19,295 bases of DNA from Smittium mucronatum (taxonomy: Eukaryota > Kickxellomycota > Harpellomycetes > Harpellales > Legeriomycetaceae): assembly GCA_001953115.1 (NCBI GenBank), contig LSSL01003642.1, positions 1 through 19,295 of the forward strand, read 5' to 3'. Both the position numbers and the translations under genes were made by a program. Below, piece after piece: positions 9,721 to 18,710 of this stretch. Within the stretch, counting starts at the first letter, position 1. Each line of letters begins with the position of its first letter. The notes below the pieces were generated by a model, which saw only the letters and a program-made list of their open reading frames with translations, searched no databases and had not been told where the DNA came from.

Positions 9721-11178
9721 TTAAGATTTAACGAAATGAGAGTAATATAAATGGTAGTCGTCTAATTCGTAATGGATGCGATCGGTTGAGACATGTTCTC
9801 CTAACCTCTTCTTGGTAATAAAAGAGTTGACGGGGCTGTTGGTTTTAGAGACGATCAAGTCGTCATCATTTTCATCGTCTTCAGAATGAAAGAAAGAAGT
9901 CACAGTAAACTGAGAAGGACCAAAAATTTTCACAACTTTAGAAACAAGAGTATTGATATCATCTGATGATGGGTTGGATAGAGGCACATTGGTTTCAAAA
10001 CTGGCGTATGAGCAGCTAATCTCAGGAGTGACGTGGATTGTAAAATAGTTGCTGCCCAATAAGCCATTTGAAGATAGCCCGCATGGAGAAAACAAATACG
10101 AAGAAACTTCAGCCTCGGGATAAATGTCGCTTATCCCAGTAATATTTTCAACAAACTTGCCGCCCTCCAGGCCCTCTACTGATTTTGGGAGATGTCCACA
10201 ATACAGTAGCTTCATGCGTTCGGGATCAAGACCAGTCATCAAAATTTCAATTGTTGTGTCACCTCTGGTAAGGGGGACAGCTGGTTTGAAAAGTTTAATG
10301 GTACTTCTTGGTAGGTTAGAAACAATAGATAACTGGGAGTTGCTATCAATAGAAAGACTAGGCGAAGATGGAGAATGGGTTTCAAAAGTAGGTGAGGCAA
10401 TATAAAGGTGCCAGTAGTCAGAGTTCAAATTTCCAATGATGTAGGCAGCACCAGTGCTAAAAAAGGTATTTAAATATTCAACCTCATTATCCCATGAATT
10501 GTGAGGCTGGGGTTGCAAATCAGGGAACATAAAACTCTTTCGAGAATAGAATATTTTGAAAGGGGACAGATGACCACAAAACTCGTTGCTTAAATCTAAA
10601 ATGCGTTGAAGAGCTAACAATAGAGTTGTAGTTCCGCAAGTTTTAATGATCATTTTGTTTGGGTAAACAAACAAAGAAGACTCGCTGAGCAAATAGGCGT
10701 CACAATGGTTATTGGAGAATGATTCGAGAATAGTGCAGTTAACTAAAAGTAGCATACTTTTAATACTTTCTAAGGGTATGGAACGCAAACCAGGAAGGTC
10801 AGAATCGTGAGAATGAAGATTCTGAGAATCTTGCATATTATTTGCAAACCATATTTCTAATAATTTTTCAGGACCCTCGAAAGAGCCAGTGTAGCCCTCG
10901 GAATAGGTTCCGTTCGCACCACATGCAGTAGTAACAATAGAATCGATTGAGGATGGGTTGAGGGTGGAAGTGGAATCGGTTCTGGAGCACAAACCGTCGA
11001 TTTGATAAAATTTAGGATGGATAGGCAAAGCATTAGTGAGAGAGGAATCAGAAAGATCAGATATCGAACTTTCGCGAGAATCCTCCTCAAATATGGATGA
11101 TCCGATGACATCCTTGCTTTGACGGATGTCATCGGCATTTTTCAAATCGAAGAAACTGGTTAGTACAGGCGATGTCAT
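9721..11178 (-). CDS. SPE2: S-adenosylmethionine decarboxylase proenzyme
   Basis: Pyruvoyl enzyme that decarboxylates S-adenosylmethionine to supply aminopropyl groups for spermidine and spermine synthesis in the cytosol. The 485-residue chain has no intron. Recognised in order: FEGPEKLLEIWF (100-111), carrying the active-site Phe/Glu/Glu; LSESS (164-168), where autocleavage between Glu166 and Ser167 would turn Ser167 into the pyruvoyl group; KTCGTTT (179-185) with the proton-donor Cys181; FYSRKSFMFP (210-219); GNLNSDYWHLYI (249-260); FSPCGLSSNG (363-372) with Ser369 and IHVTPE (381-386) with His382, the processing pair; and the fungal-type end YELDDYHLYY (470-479). Every key residue is present, so it should self-process. 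Unusual points are a roughly 99-residue Ser-rich N-terminal extension before the conserved start and a Ser-rich insert at about 261-300. By memory, yeast Spe2 has only a short leader there. No alternative ATG lies close to the conserved start, so the long form is taken. Confidence 0.97.
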   Translation of the reverse strand: MTSPVLTSFFDLKNADDIRQSKDVIGSSIFEEDSRESSISDLSDSSLTNALPIHPKFYQIDGLCSRTDSTSTLNPSSIDSIVTTACGANGTYSEGYTGSFEGPEKLLEIWFANNMQDSQNLHSHDSDLPGLRSIPLESIKSMLLLVNCTILESFSNNHCDAYLLSESSLFVYPNKMIIKTCGTTTLLLALQRILDLSNEFCGHLSPFKIFYSRKSFMFPDLQPQPHNSWDNEVEYLNTFFSTGAAYIIGNLNSDYWHLYIASPTFETHSPSSPSLSIDSNSQLSIVSNLPRSTIKLFKPAVPLTRGDTTIEILMTGLDPERMKLLYCGHLPKSVEGLEGGKFVENITGISDIYPEAEVSSYLFSPCGLSSNGLLGSNYFTIHVTPEISCSYASFETNVPLSNPSSDDINTLVSKVVKIFGPSQFTVTSFFHSEDDENDDDLIVSKTNSPVNSFITKKRLGEHVSTDRIHYELDDYHLYYSHFVKS

Positions 11179-11320
11179 CGAGGCCTGTGGTATTTGAAGA
11201 ATAGGAAGAAGAAAAGCAAACCGAAAAAAGGGTTAAGGATCTGGTTATCGCTCGAGTCTATAAATATGAGTAGATCGAGAGAAATTGACTAATAAAAAGT
11301 CAAGTATGGAGAGTATAAAT
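11179..11320 (-). promoter_or_regulatory. Putative promoter and leader of the decarboxylase gene
   Basis: Reading towards the gene, TATTTATA-type sequence occurs at about 11314-11322 and 11258-11266. It is followed by a long pyrimidine-rich tract (about 11188-11230) just before the ATG, a common layout for fungal transcription start regions. Between the nearer TATA-like site and the start codon I found no ATG on the mRNA strand, so a regulatory upstream ORF like that of mammalian AMD1 is not evident in this leader. Confidence 0.4.
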
Positions 11321-13560
11321 AATAAGAGCCCTAAGGTCTACAGAGCAAAGAAATCAAGACTAAAGCGTCCCTTGGAATAAAAAGTTGCAAAAAGGAAAAT
11401 GTCTAAAATGAATTGTTGAATTAAAGAAGTTGACGAAACATGAATTAATTTTTTTGAATTGATACTCTCCGATTCCAAAAAATTGCCATATTTTTTTATT
11501 CTCGAGCTATCCCCAGTGATCAACCAATAGAAAATCTTAAAATTTTTTATCCCCGGATGGGTTTGGTCAACTGGTAACAATAATATTTTCTATCCAATGA
11601 AATAGGGACAAATTTCGGAAGATAAATTTTTTTAATAGATTTAATTATTTTTTTGGGTTGTGGATAATGATTTCTGCTGGCCCATTTACACATCCCTAAC
11701 CTCTGCTCCACACCCCAATTCTTCTTATTGTTACTGATTCTGGTCTCCAATCCACAAACCCTTACTCTTTTATTCTCATTCCCATTCCAAAAACAGCTTT
11801 TAGCTGTTTGTCTTTTAGCTCTATTTCTGGCGCTGTTATCTCATTTCGCAGCATTTATTCGAGTAACACCATCAGCTACCAGATTAAAATCATTTATTGG
11901 ATGAAACAGTTGTTGTTGCAGGTAGAGACTGGTCAGCTTTGAACTTATTTTCCACAATCTGCCCATTCATGAGTCAAATTCATCCAATTTATGAATCCTC
12001 GATATAAATATTGACTCTTATAGGCTAAACCGGAATCCCACGTTTGTTTTTCATATATGACAAATAGGATACCAGTATTCCAAAAAATGCTGAGCTGTGA
12101 TTTTTGATGGATATATGCTCAAAAGTCTTAATTCAATAATACCGCTGCATTAATTATCCGACCCCTCTTCGAGTAAATTTTCGAGATCCCATTTGCATTA
12201 CAAATCGGTAGCTGGCTGATATTGACCACTCATTGGTACCTTATTATTGTTGTTCAATAAAACACTTTTTTTCATTCCAATTAATAATAACCTCGACTAA
12301 TAAATGAGGAACTTCTCCCTGAACACGAAAAGACCCTTCCTATTTTGGTAAAATTTAAATTGGACTCTGTACCTTCTTATCAAATAATACTACCAAACTG
12401 TCCTATTGATACTCAGCCTAGGAAGTTGTGTCACAATTACCCCCCTTGTATCGTTCTTTCCCTTTCCAAAAATAAAATTAGATTTTAGAAATTAAAACTA
12501 AAAAGTTTTCAATTAGATGAATGTTTCACTAATAGGTTGTCCAATAATTTCGTTGTGATTTCAGCATAAACTCTAGTGGTTTATCACATTTTTTTGGTAA
12601 CGATTATATCAAATTTGTTCTAAAAAAAATGGCAAAAACTAGAACGTAATATTCAATGGTAAAAAAAAAGACCAGAACATAATACTATCTATCCATAAAA
12701 TTAGTCCTTTTGTAATAAGAATCTTCTACAATACCAATTCTAAATAACCCTTGCTTCAGTCTCCTTAATGATTATCAACTCAAATCCTTGTAATCCTCCA
12801 CCTTTCCCGAAAATTATTATAATTTTTTGTCAGTAAAACCTTCATAAATAAAAACCAATCAAACCACCCTGCATAATATAACACATAATTCAGATTGTAT
12901 CCTTTCTATTACAGAACTATCGATTTTAACGATAGCCAAAACTACTAAATATAAGTTTGATATATATATTTTTTATAACACCAGTTAAAGATTTATTCAC
13001 TAAAGTATGCACACTCTATATTAGTTCTATTTTCTGATAGATCATTTTGTGCTATTGTTTTTTGTTCAATGTACGCGCTTATTTTCATCTTAAACTTGCG
13101 CTTTATAGTCTAATTTATTGATCTTACAAAGTGGATTTATTTTAAATTCAGCGAATTAGAGTGTATATATCTAATATGATGTGAGGGAAGGGATACTATA
13201 TTCGAAAAATTTCGCATCTATCTGCCAGAAATAACCCGTTATCTATTCTAATATAATATAAACTTAAATGATATCAAGAGTTCATATATTCATAAATATA
13301 TAATTTACCTATCAATAAAACTTTTCCTCTCTTTCTTAACGAATATATTCAAGCCAAATGTTATTCGATGTATATATTTTAAAAGAATTTATATACTATT
13401 GAATCTCTATTAATGATAGCAATATGATTTTGTTTTATACCCGAGATAATACAAAAGAGATTATATATGTATCTGATGACTTGGATAACCTCTTTCACCT
13501 CTAATTTATAGATTAGTGTTTTATTCGTCTTTGTCGTTGAAAATTTCCTAAAATATATAT
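11321..13560. other. AT-rich intergenic region, no recognised gene
   Basis: Minus-strand frames at 11338-11580 and 11547-11750 are open but unconvincing. Positions 11790-12260 are somewhat less AT-rich, with short open stretches on both strands (for example 40 codons on the minus strand near 11840-11970), but no ORF or intron set could be assembled. A small perfect hairpin, AAACAGCT/AGCTGTTT with a 3-nt loop, sits at 11791-11809. From 12440 the sequence is AT-rich and featureless. Confidence 0.5.
11791..11809. repeat. 8-bp hairpin with 3-nt loop
   Basis: AAACAGCT (11791-11798) and AGCTGTTT (11802-11809) are perfect reverse complements around TTT. It lies about 0.6 kb upstream of the decarboxylase start. 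No function is assigned. Confidence 0.7.
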
Positions 13561-13564
13561 TTAA

Positions 13565-13665
13565 ATTTAACCTAGGGAATGGGAGGAATTCCAGTCCTTT
13601 TGACCAATTCCCGCTGGATACGGAACTGCTAGAGCGGAATAGGGGGGGATTTTGTGTCATTTTTT
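13565..13665. other. GC-richer island with coding-like frames on both strands
   Basis: This short island stands out from AT-rich flanks. On the minus strand an ATG at 13660 opens a frame reading NPPLFRSSSSVSSGNWSKGL and on to FLPFPRLN before turning AT-driven; the frame runs to 13379. On the plus strand the same bases read PFDQFPLDTELLERNRGG. Neither is recognised. It may be a scrap of an old gene or of the nearby retroelement's 5' region. Confidence 0.25.
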
Positions 13666-14486
13666 TAAAAAATATGTTAATGCCAATCTTTTATATACCC
13701 TTTAAAATGGTTACTACAACCTTTTATTAACTTTAAAATAAATTTATCGTAAAAAATAGAAGAAAATAGCATATCAAATTCGACACCCCCCCCTTCTCTG
13801 GTATGTTTTTATATAAAACGGGAAAATAATTTAAAAAATACGTATATTTGTCTCTTGCGAAATTTTTTTCAAGAAAACAGAATTTCAATGATTACTTGTG
13901 ATTATGGATGTATCTTATATCAATTAAATATTACTATTCATGATGGTTTGATTTCTTATTATATCATACTTGTATGAAGATATGTATCAAAATTCTACAA
14001 TCACTATTTTATTTCAGCTTAGATAGCGCTGATCTTAATCTCTTTTTTTTTAGGGTGAGAATTTTTTGAGTGAAATATCCTTGAATATACAATTAAAACC
14101 AGCTTTTTCCCTCACACTTGAAATCTTATTATTTGTTTTCACCCGTTACAACTTAATAAAAAAAACTATTCCAAAATTCTAGCTTAATAAAATCACTACT
14201 CAATTCAAATTCGCCAGAAAATACATTTTTTTACTTATTTTTATTTTTCGATTTATAAGTTTAACTGGGTTTGATATAGTTACTATGTGTTGTATTTATA
14301 AAATAGCAGATACAACACCAACACATTATACGACATTGAATGAATTCATATTAGGTGCTATCACTCTTTATTGTTAAATCTCCGAAAATTACAAATAACA
14401 AAATAAACGAATTTTTATGTCTGGCTTGGTATGAATTCTCGATATTTCCATCATTTTTTCTTTCGGAAATTTAATCTACCGGCTAA
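13666..14486. other. AT-rich DNA left of the retroelement remnant
   Basis: No gene is seen. A 9-bp perfect inverted repeat, GTGTTGTAT (14287-14295) with ATACAACAC (14310-14318), lies about 170 bp upstream of the gag-like start. I looked for a left terminal repeat matching sequence after 18360 and found nothing longer than a 9-nt CAAATTCGA match, which is not significant. Confidence 0.45.
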
Positions 14487-15219
14487 ATGGAAGATTTTTT
14501 ATACTCTTTTTTTTTAAAAAAAAACCTATATCTCATAAAATTACTTTACTGTATCTTCGACACCCAAATATTAGAAATTTTCGCTGCTATCAAGAGGCTT
14601 ATCTCTAAGTTGGACATTCTGGCTGCGGAAAAACGGGATGTGGCTCCTTCTCCAAAGGATCATTATATTTTTATAAACACACCAGCATCTGTGTTAGAGT
14701 TTACCCAGAACTGGAGAAACTAATTAAATCGTTTATTGAAGATTTCTCCAAAACCCTGCTCAAGTAAGAAGAAAACATATCTGCGATATATCCTTGACCA
14801 AGAGATAACAAGTTTAATTATAACCCACAGCCACTTAGCGAGTCCGCATATAGCGCATTAAAGAAGGAATATTTGACACTTTATTGATACTTTTAGTACT
14901 AGAGCATTGAAATAGTCATATAGACTAATTTTTCCATAAAAGACTTAAATATTATTCTTTAAATGGCATCGAGGACCTGCTCGTAGAAACTCTGAATACT
15001 GTATAGTTCATCATAGGAAATGCAGCCGTTATGTTATCGAGGGAAAAAATTGACAAAATTCACAAAAACATCAACTTTACAGGAAAGTCGGATTAACTAT
15101 TAAAATCTTATATTAAACCATCTATCAACAGTGAGAATTTTGATTCTCAGATTGCTGCCACAAAACCAATTAAGAGACTACTTGATACAAAGATCTTTCA
15201 AGTGGCCAGCAGCAGATGA
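14487..15219 (+). pseudogene. Gag-like ORF remnant of the DIRS-like element
   Basis: Three frames must be combined to read it. The first (14487-14699, ATG at 14487) gives KRLISKLDILAAEKRD and PSPKDHYIFINTPASVLEF. A frame change near 14700 continues with YPELEKLIKSFIEDF, then, past TAA at 14765 and TGA near 14789, FNYNPQPLSESAYSALKKE. A third frame (15007-15219) gives REKIDKIHKNINFTGKS and INSENFDSQIAATKPIKR. These phrases resemble the first ORF of DIRS-like elements that I recall from Harpellales genomes, where the product is a gag-type nucleocapsid or structural protein. No zinc knuckle is seen. The first 25 residues after the ATG are AT-driven, so the true start may lie elsewhere. Confidence 0.6.
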
Positions 15220-15721
15220 GAAACCAAGTCCCAGCAGAAACAACAGCTGTAGCGACGCCAATCTCATAGACTGATGTAGAAAGAATCCATGGAAACACCC
15301 CAAAAACGGAGCTTTTGAGGAATTCCAAGAAAAAAACAGAGGTACAAATTAGAATCCCAAATGGCCTTTCCAGTTGACAGACACATCTATATATTCAAGA
15401 GACTGAAAGATAAATTTGGACATTCCAATAGGTCCTTAATATGGTAAATAAGGAGTTCGAAACTAAATTAGAAAAATTTAACCTGGCATCCTAGTACTTG
15501 GAGGAAAGCCCTTCAAGCGTTTTGCAACGCAGATCATTTCGAAGACTTTTAGCCCTCCGAGCTTGTTCCGCCACTAAATTTTTTTTTTTTGAAGTCTTCC
15601 ACGTAGAACCAGAAAAGGAAAACTCTTTTGGAAGTATCTCCATAACTCTCAGAACCTCAGAACCATCCCCTCCCCCCTCCCAGGAAGCTCGCTGAAACCT
15701 GACAGACGAGGTGTGGTATCT
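15220..15721 (+). other. Spacer between gag-like and RT remnants
   Basis: Probably the decayed gag end and the N-terminal part of the polymerase ORF. The plus-strand frame 15498-15695 and the antisense frame 15491-15727 overlap each other. The former contains Pro/Ser-rich sequence ahead of the RT but no motif I can name. It is left unassigned within the element. Confidence 0.4.
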
Positions 15722-17440
15722 AATCATGAAGAAAAGAGTTCTATTAGGTCAAAAATACAGCCCAATGATTTAAAAAAATTATCTTTTATCCGGAAGAAGA
15801 TATGAAAAATTCGGAACGCTCCAAACATAAGGAAGTTGAATCTGGCGCTTGAATAAAGGAACTTCAAGATTTAATAAATTTAATCGATACAATAAGTGTG
15901 TGGAATGGTCAGGAGAAAGAATTTTATGACGTCGATTGACCTGAAATATTCTTTCCTTCGCCTAAAAATTCTCAAGTCTTACAGGAATTATTCTAGATCC
16001 TTTTGGAACTAAAAAAACTACCAGTTTTGTGTTCTCCAATTGTGTATAATATTAAGCCCAAACAAATTCACCAAGGTATTACCCACATTACTGGAATTGT
16101 AAAGTTAAATTGGAATCAGGGTAACCACATATTCTAAAAACCTTATTAAAATTTCAGATCAAGGGAGACATGCATTAGACATACAGAATTTCCGAAAATG
16201 AAGCTGGAAGAGCTAGCTTATCTGGAAAAAATTTTAGAATCACAGAATATCTTACAAATTATTTTAAAATAATTTTATCTTTATCAAAAATTGATATATT
16301 TCTCTAAATGAAACGTCTAATAAAATAAGAGAAAATCTCATATAGGCTGGGAAGCTTGTTTCCTAGCGGAAGGCTTCTCTAAAAAATCTAGTGAGCTTTA
16401 TATGGGAAGTGGTAGCTGTCTCAGTAGCACTTCTTCCGAACTGATTAATGATGCAGATGCACTATAGCTCAAAAAAAAATTTTTTTTAAAGACCGAATCA
16501 TGTAAATCGATAGTGGCATTAAATTTTTTTTAATCCAGAATCTTATTTTGTAGTTATTTTAAATAAATGGAATGACCTCTCGCTTTTACATCATACTCCT
16601 TAGCTAGGAGTTTTTACAGATGCAAGTAATGTGTATTTGGTAATAAAGATTGCGGAAACCAACTATTTCTGGATATTTAGAAGAAGGGAAGCAGCCATAA
16701 GAATCAATTTCAAAGAGCTTCATATTGCTCTGTATGCACAAAAGCTAAATGAAGTGATAGTCCAAAATTTTATGTTTTAATTAGACGACATAAACACACT
16801 TTCATATTCCAGAAAGTTTGGTGAAAATAATTTACCCGAATAACTCGGAATTTTAGAAGAATTGTTTGCACATTTTAAGGAGACTAAAATAAGGCCAAAA
16901 TTCACTTATGTTTAGTACACGCTGAATATCGCGGATTCAGAAAATCTTTTAACCGAAAAAACGTAGTGGCGTCCTTCTATCAAGACCCTCTTAAACATGA
17001 AAAAGAAGACAGGAGAGCAAAGTATACTTATTTGCCTCGAGTTGAAAAAAAAAAAAAAAAGATTATTTCAGCTTAATTCAAGAAGAAAAAAAGCAGAATA
17101 TAAGAATTCCCTGAAATACAGATAATTAATCTGTAAAAAAATTTACTATCGATCTCCAAAGAACCTGATAATGCAAGTGATACAGAAAATAAGAGTAGAT
17201 ATAATCACCAAAACGATTCTAGCCCCTGAATAGACTTCATTAATATTGTCTCCGGGTTTCAAATCACTTTCAATACATCTCTTATATAATTTACAGGCAA
17301 CATTAGTACTTGCCGACCCGAAGAGCAGAAATCCATTTCTCGCCAAAAAGAAGAACTGATGATTGATTTTATGGATCATAGTTTGATCCATTGGGTATCA
17401 GGGAATTTATCATCGGAATCAGACTTCATATTTTCCTTGA
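15722..17440 (+). pseudogene. Reverse transcriptase/RNase H remnant (DIRS type)
   Basis: One frame runs the whole length, broken only by stop codons. RT: HEEKSSIRSK at the front; RNFKI near 15854, matching the usual HFKM; VCGMVRRKNFMTSIDLK (to about 15946) with the motif A aspartate at 15938-15940; QFCVL at 16022-16036 followed by LSPNKFTKVL (motif B); and GIRVTTYSKNLIKI (16112-16153), where the catalytic YLDD has become YSKN. Then comes the connection typical of this family (SLKNLVSFI, VAVSVALLP). RNase H: FTDASN with Asp at 16619-16621, INFKELHIALY (16703-16735) with Glu at 16715-16717, DDINTLSYSRKFG (16784-16822) and FTYV-stop-YTLNIAD (16901-16936). Past an A-run at 17045, VIQKIR and a stop where Trp is expected (17231) continue the family pattern. 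It is non-functional. Confidence 0.8.
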
Positions 17441-17889
17441 ATATTGAAAAAAGAGAATAAATGAGTATTATCAAATTAAAAAGAGATATGGGGTTTTGCA
17501 CGTGTTGAGTTATAGAAACTCTGAAATAATGTCTTCAACTGTAGCAAATTTTCTCATAGCTATTTATAATGAATATAAGCACAGTATTAACACTATACAG
17601 AGGTAAAAGTTTGCAAATTTCCAACTAGATAATGGAGATAAGGAAATATGCGAGAGTGGACCCACGTAGAAGATATTCTCGGCTTTAAATGAATCCAGTC
17701 ATATAAATTAAGTTAGACAGAATATTGATATCTCACCAGGAATTAAGCTTTTTATGGAGATAGTTTTATTAGAAATTCTTTGTATTAAATTTCTAGCCAG
17801 CAAAAACCGCTGAAGATTAGTGGTTTGAGATCTAATAAGGGAAATCGATATAAATCGCATATATGGTGAAAAAAATAATTATAGAGGTC
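17441..17889 (+). other. Weak N-terminal recombinase zone of the retroelement
   Basis: This lies between the RT/RNase H end and the readable recombinase. Stops are frequent in all frames. Near 17770-17830 a reading such as LLEILCIKFLASKNR is reminiscent of the helix before the first recombinase arginine, but the match is too weak to place catalytic residues. Confidence 0.35.
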
Positions 17890-18360
17890 GCAGCTCTATA
17901 GTTGGTAATTGTGGCACCAAAGTATTAGCGCAAAGTTATACCGATATTCAAGAAATGCAAGATCAGTCTCCAAGAAAACTAGTAATTATGGCCTTTCAAT
18001 GTATACAGACTATATAGATCGAGGGTAACACTAGATACATGCCAAATCCCACATATAGTCGATACTAAGTTGGTTTTAAATAGGATATTGAGATAAAATG
18101 GATATTTTTTAAGCCTTTTTTTGTCTATCATTATCCTCAGAAATATTAACAGTATATCTATCTTGATTAGTTTCACATATAAAACTACTTTTACTTAATC
18201 CGGGGAAATAGTAGCTACAATTGCAGCCCAAGAAGAGGTGTCGTCTGTTTATATTGTATCTCAGGCCTTTTAGTCTAATTATAATATGTATGATACATAT
18301 TACCGCTTTTTCCGCACTTCGAAAAAAATATCTCGAGTTAATTCCTTTGGAATCGCTTAG
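17890..18360 (+). pseudogene. Tyrosine recombinase remnant (DIRS type), C-terminal half
   Basis: One frame (through 17902, 18205 and 18301) stays readable with several stops: LVIVAPKY, then VIPIFKKCKISLQEN, FNVYRLYRSRVTL, INSISILISF, IVATIAAQEEVSSVYIVSQAF, stop (18271-18273, where Trp is expected), SNYNMYDTYYRFFRTSKK. The ending matches the C-terminal recombinase motif in which a Trp-containing helix precedes the nucleophilic tyrosine. The Tyr pair is at 18298-18303. The His/Arg of the usual RHRY set cannot be placed with confidence. This enzyme would integrate circular cDNA by site-specific recombination, and it is what separates DIRS elements from LTR retrotransposons. It ends at TAG 18358-18360. 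The antisense frame 17979-18176 is a shadow. Confidence 0.7.
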
Positions 18361-18682
18361 TAAAAATCCATTTAATGAATTATAATTTTAATTTAGTTTT
18401 AGAAAACTATTAATCAATATTATACTAGGAATTGATATATATTAAGCCTCACCAACCAAATTCGATATTTTTTTAAACGTTTAAGAAAATTAAATAGGTT
18501 ATCAATAATTCTTACCATATCGGATATAAATATTTTTTTATTTTTTTATTTTTTATTTTCGATTATTTATCAATAAATGATGAAATCACATAATATGAAC
18601 CAAAACTTAGTGTATTATTGATTAAAAGTAGTTTAAAACCAAATTAACCATATAATAATTTCATATTATCCCAATTCACGGT
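18361..18682. other. AT-rich gap after the retroelement
   Basis: No gene is seen. It holds a 12-nt palindrome TTAAACGTTTAA (18473-18484) and long T runs (18534-18558). The right terminus of the retroelement should lie here or beyond but was not recognised. Confidence 0.5.
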
Positions 18683-18710
18683 CCCCTAAGAGTGAAATAC
18701 CTTGCCGTAG

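Larger units (their letters stand above)
14487..18360 (+). mobile_element. Degenerate DIRS-like (tyrosine recombinase) retrotransposon
   Basis: Three decayed protein regions follow in the order known for DIRS elements: gag-like (14487-15219), reverse transcriptase with RNase H (about 15722-17440), and tyrosine recombinase (about 17890-18360). Such elements copy themselves through reverse transcription and integrate with the recombinase instead of a DDE integrase. The diagnostic words are TSIDLK and QFCVL of the RT, FTDAS and INFKEL of the RNase H, and TYYR near the recombinase end. The element cannot be active: stop codons interrupt every part, and the RT catalytic YLDD position reads YSKN. 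Terminal inverted or split repeats were not identified, so the outer limits are approximate and may extend further. Assignment to DIRS rests on motif order and my knowledge of the family. Confidence 0.82.

Noticed and set aside
10124..10405. Plus-strand 93-codon frame, and minus-strand frame 10857-11138
   Set aside because: Both overlap the well-identified decarboxylase in another frame and have no motif of their own.
11338..11750. Two minus-strand frames upstream of the decarboxylase
   Set aside because: Low-complexity Lys/Ile/Phe-rich content expected from AT-rich DNA. They lie in the promoter region.
15491..15727. Pair of overlapping sense/antisense frames
   Set aside because: Inside the retroelement spacer; neither contains a recognisable motif.
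17146..17391. Minus-strand 81-codon frame with a hydrophobic end
   Set aside because: Antisense to the polymerase remnant; the plus strand carries the family-like reading (VIQKIR and a Trp-to-stop site).
13770..18470. CAAATTCGA near 13775 and 18457 as split direct repeats of the retroelement
   Set aside because: Nine AT-rich nucleotides shared over 4.7 kb are expected by chance.
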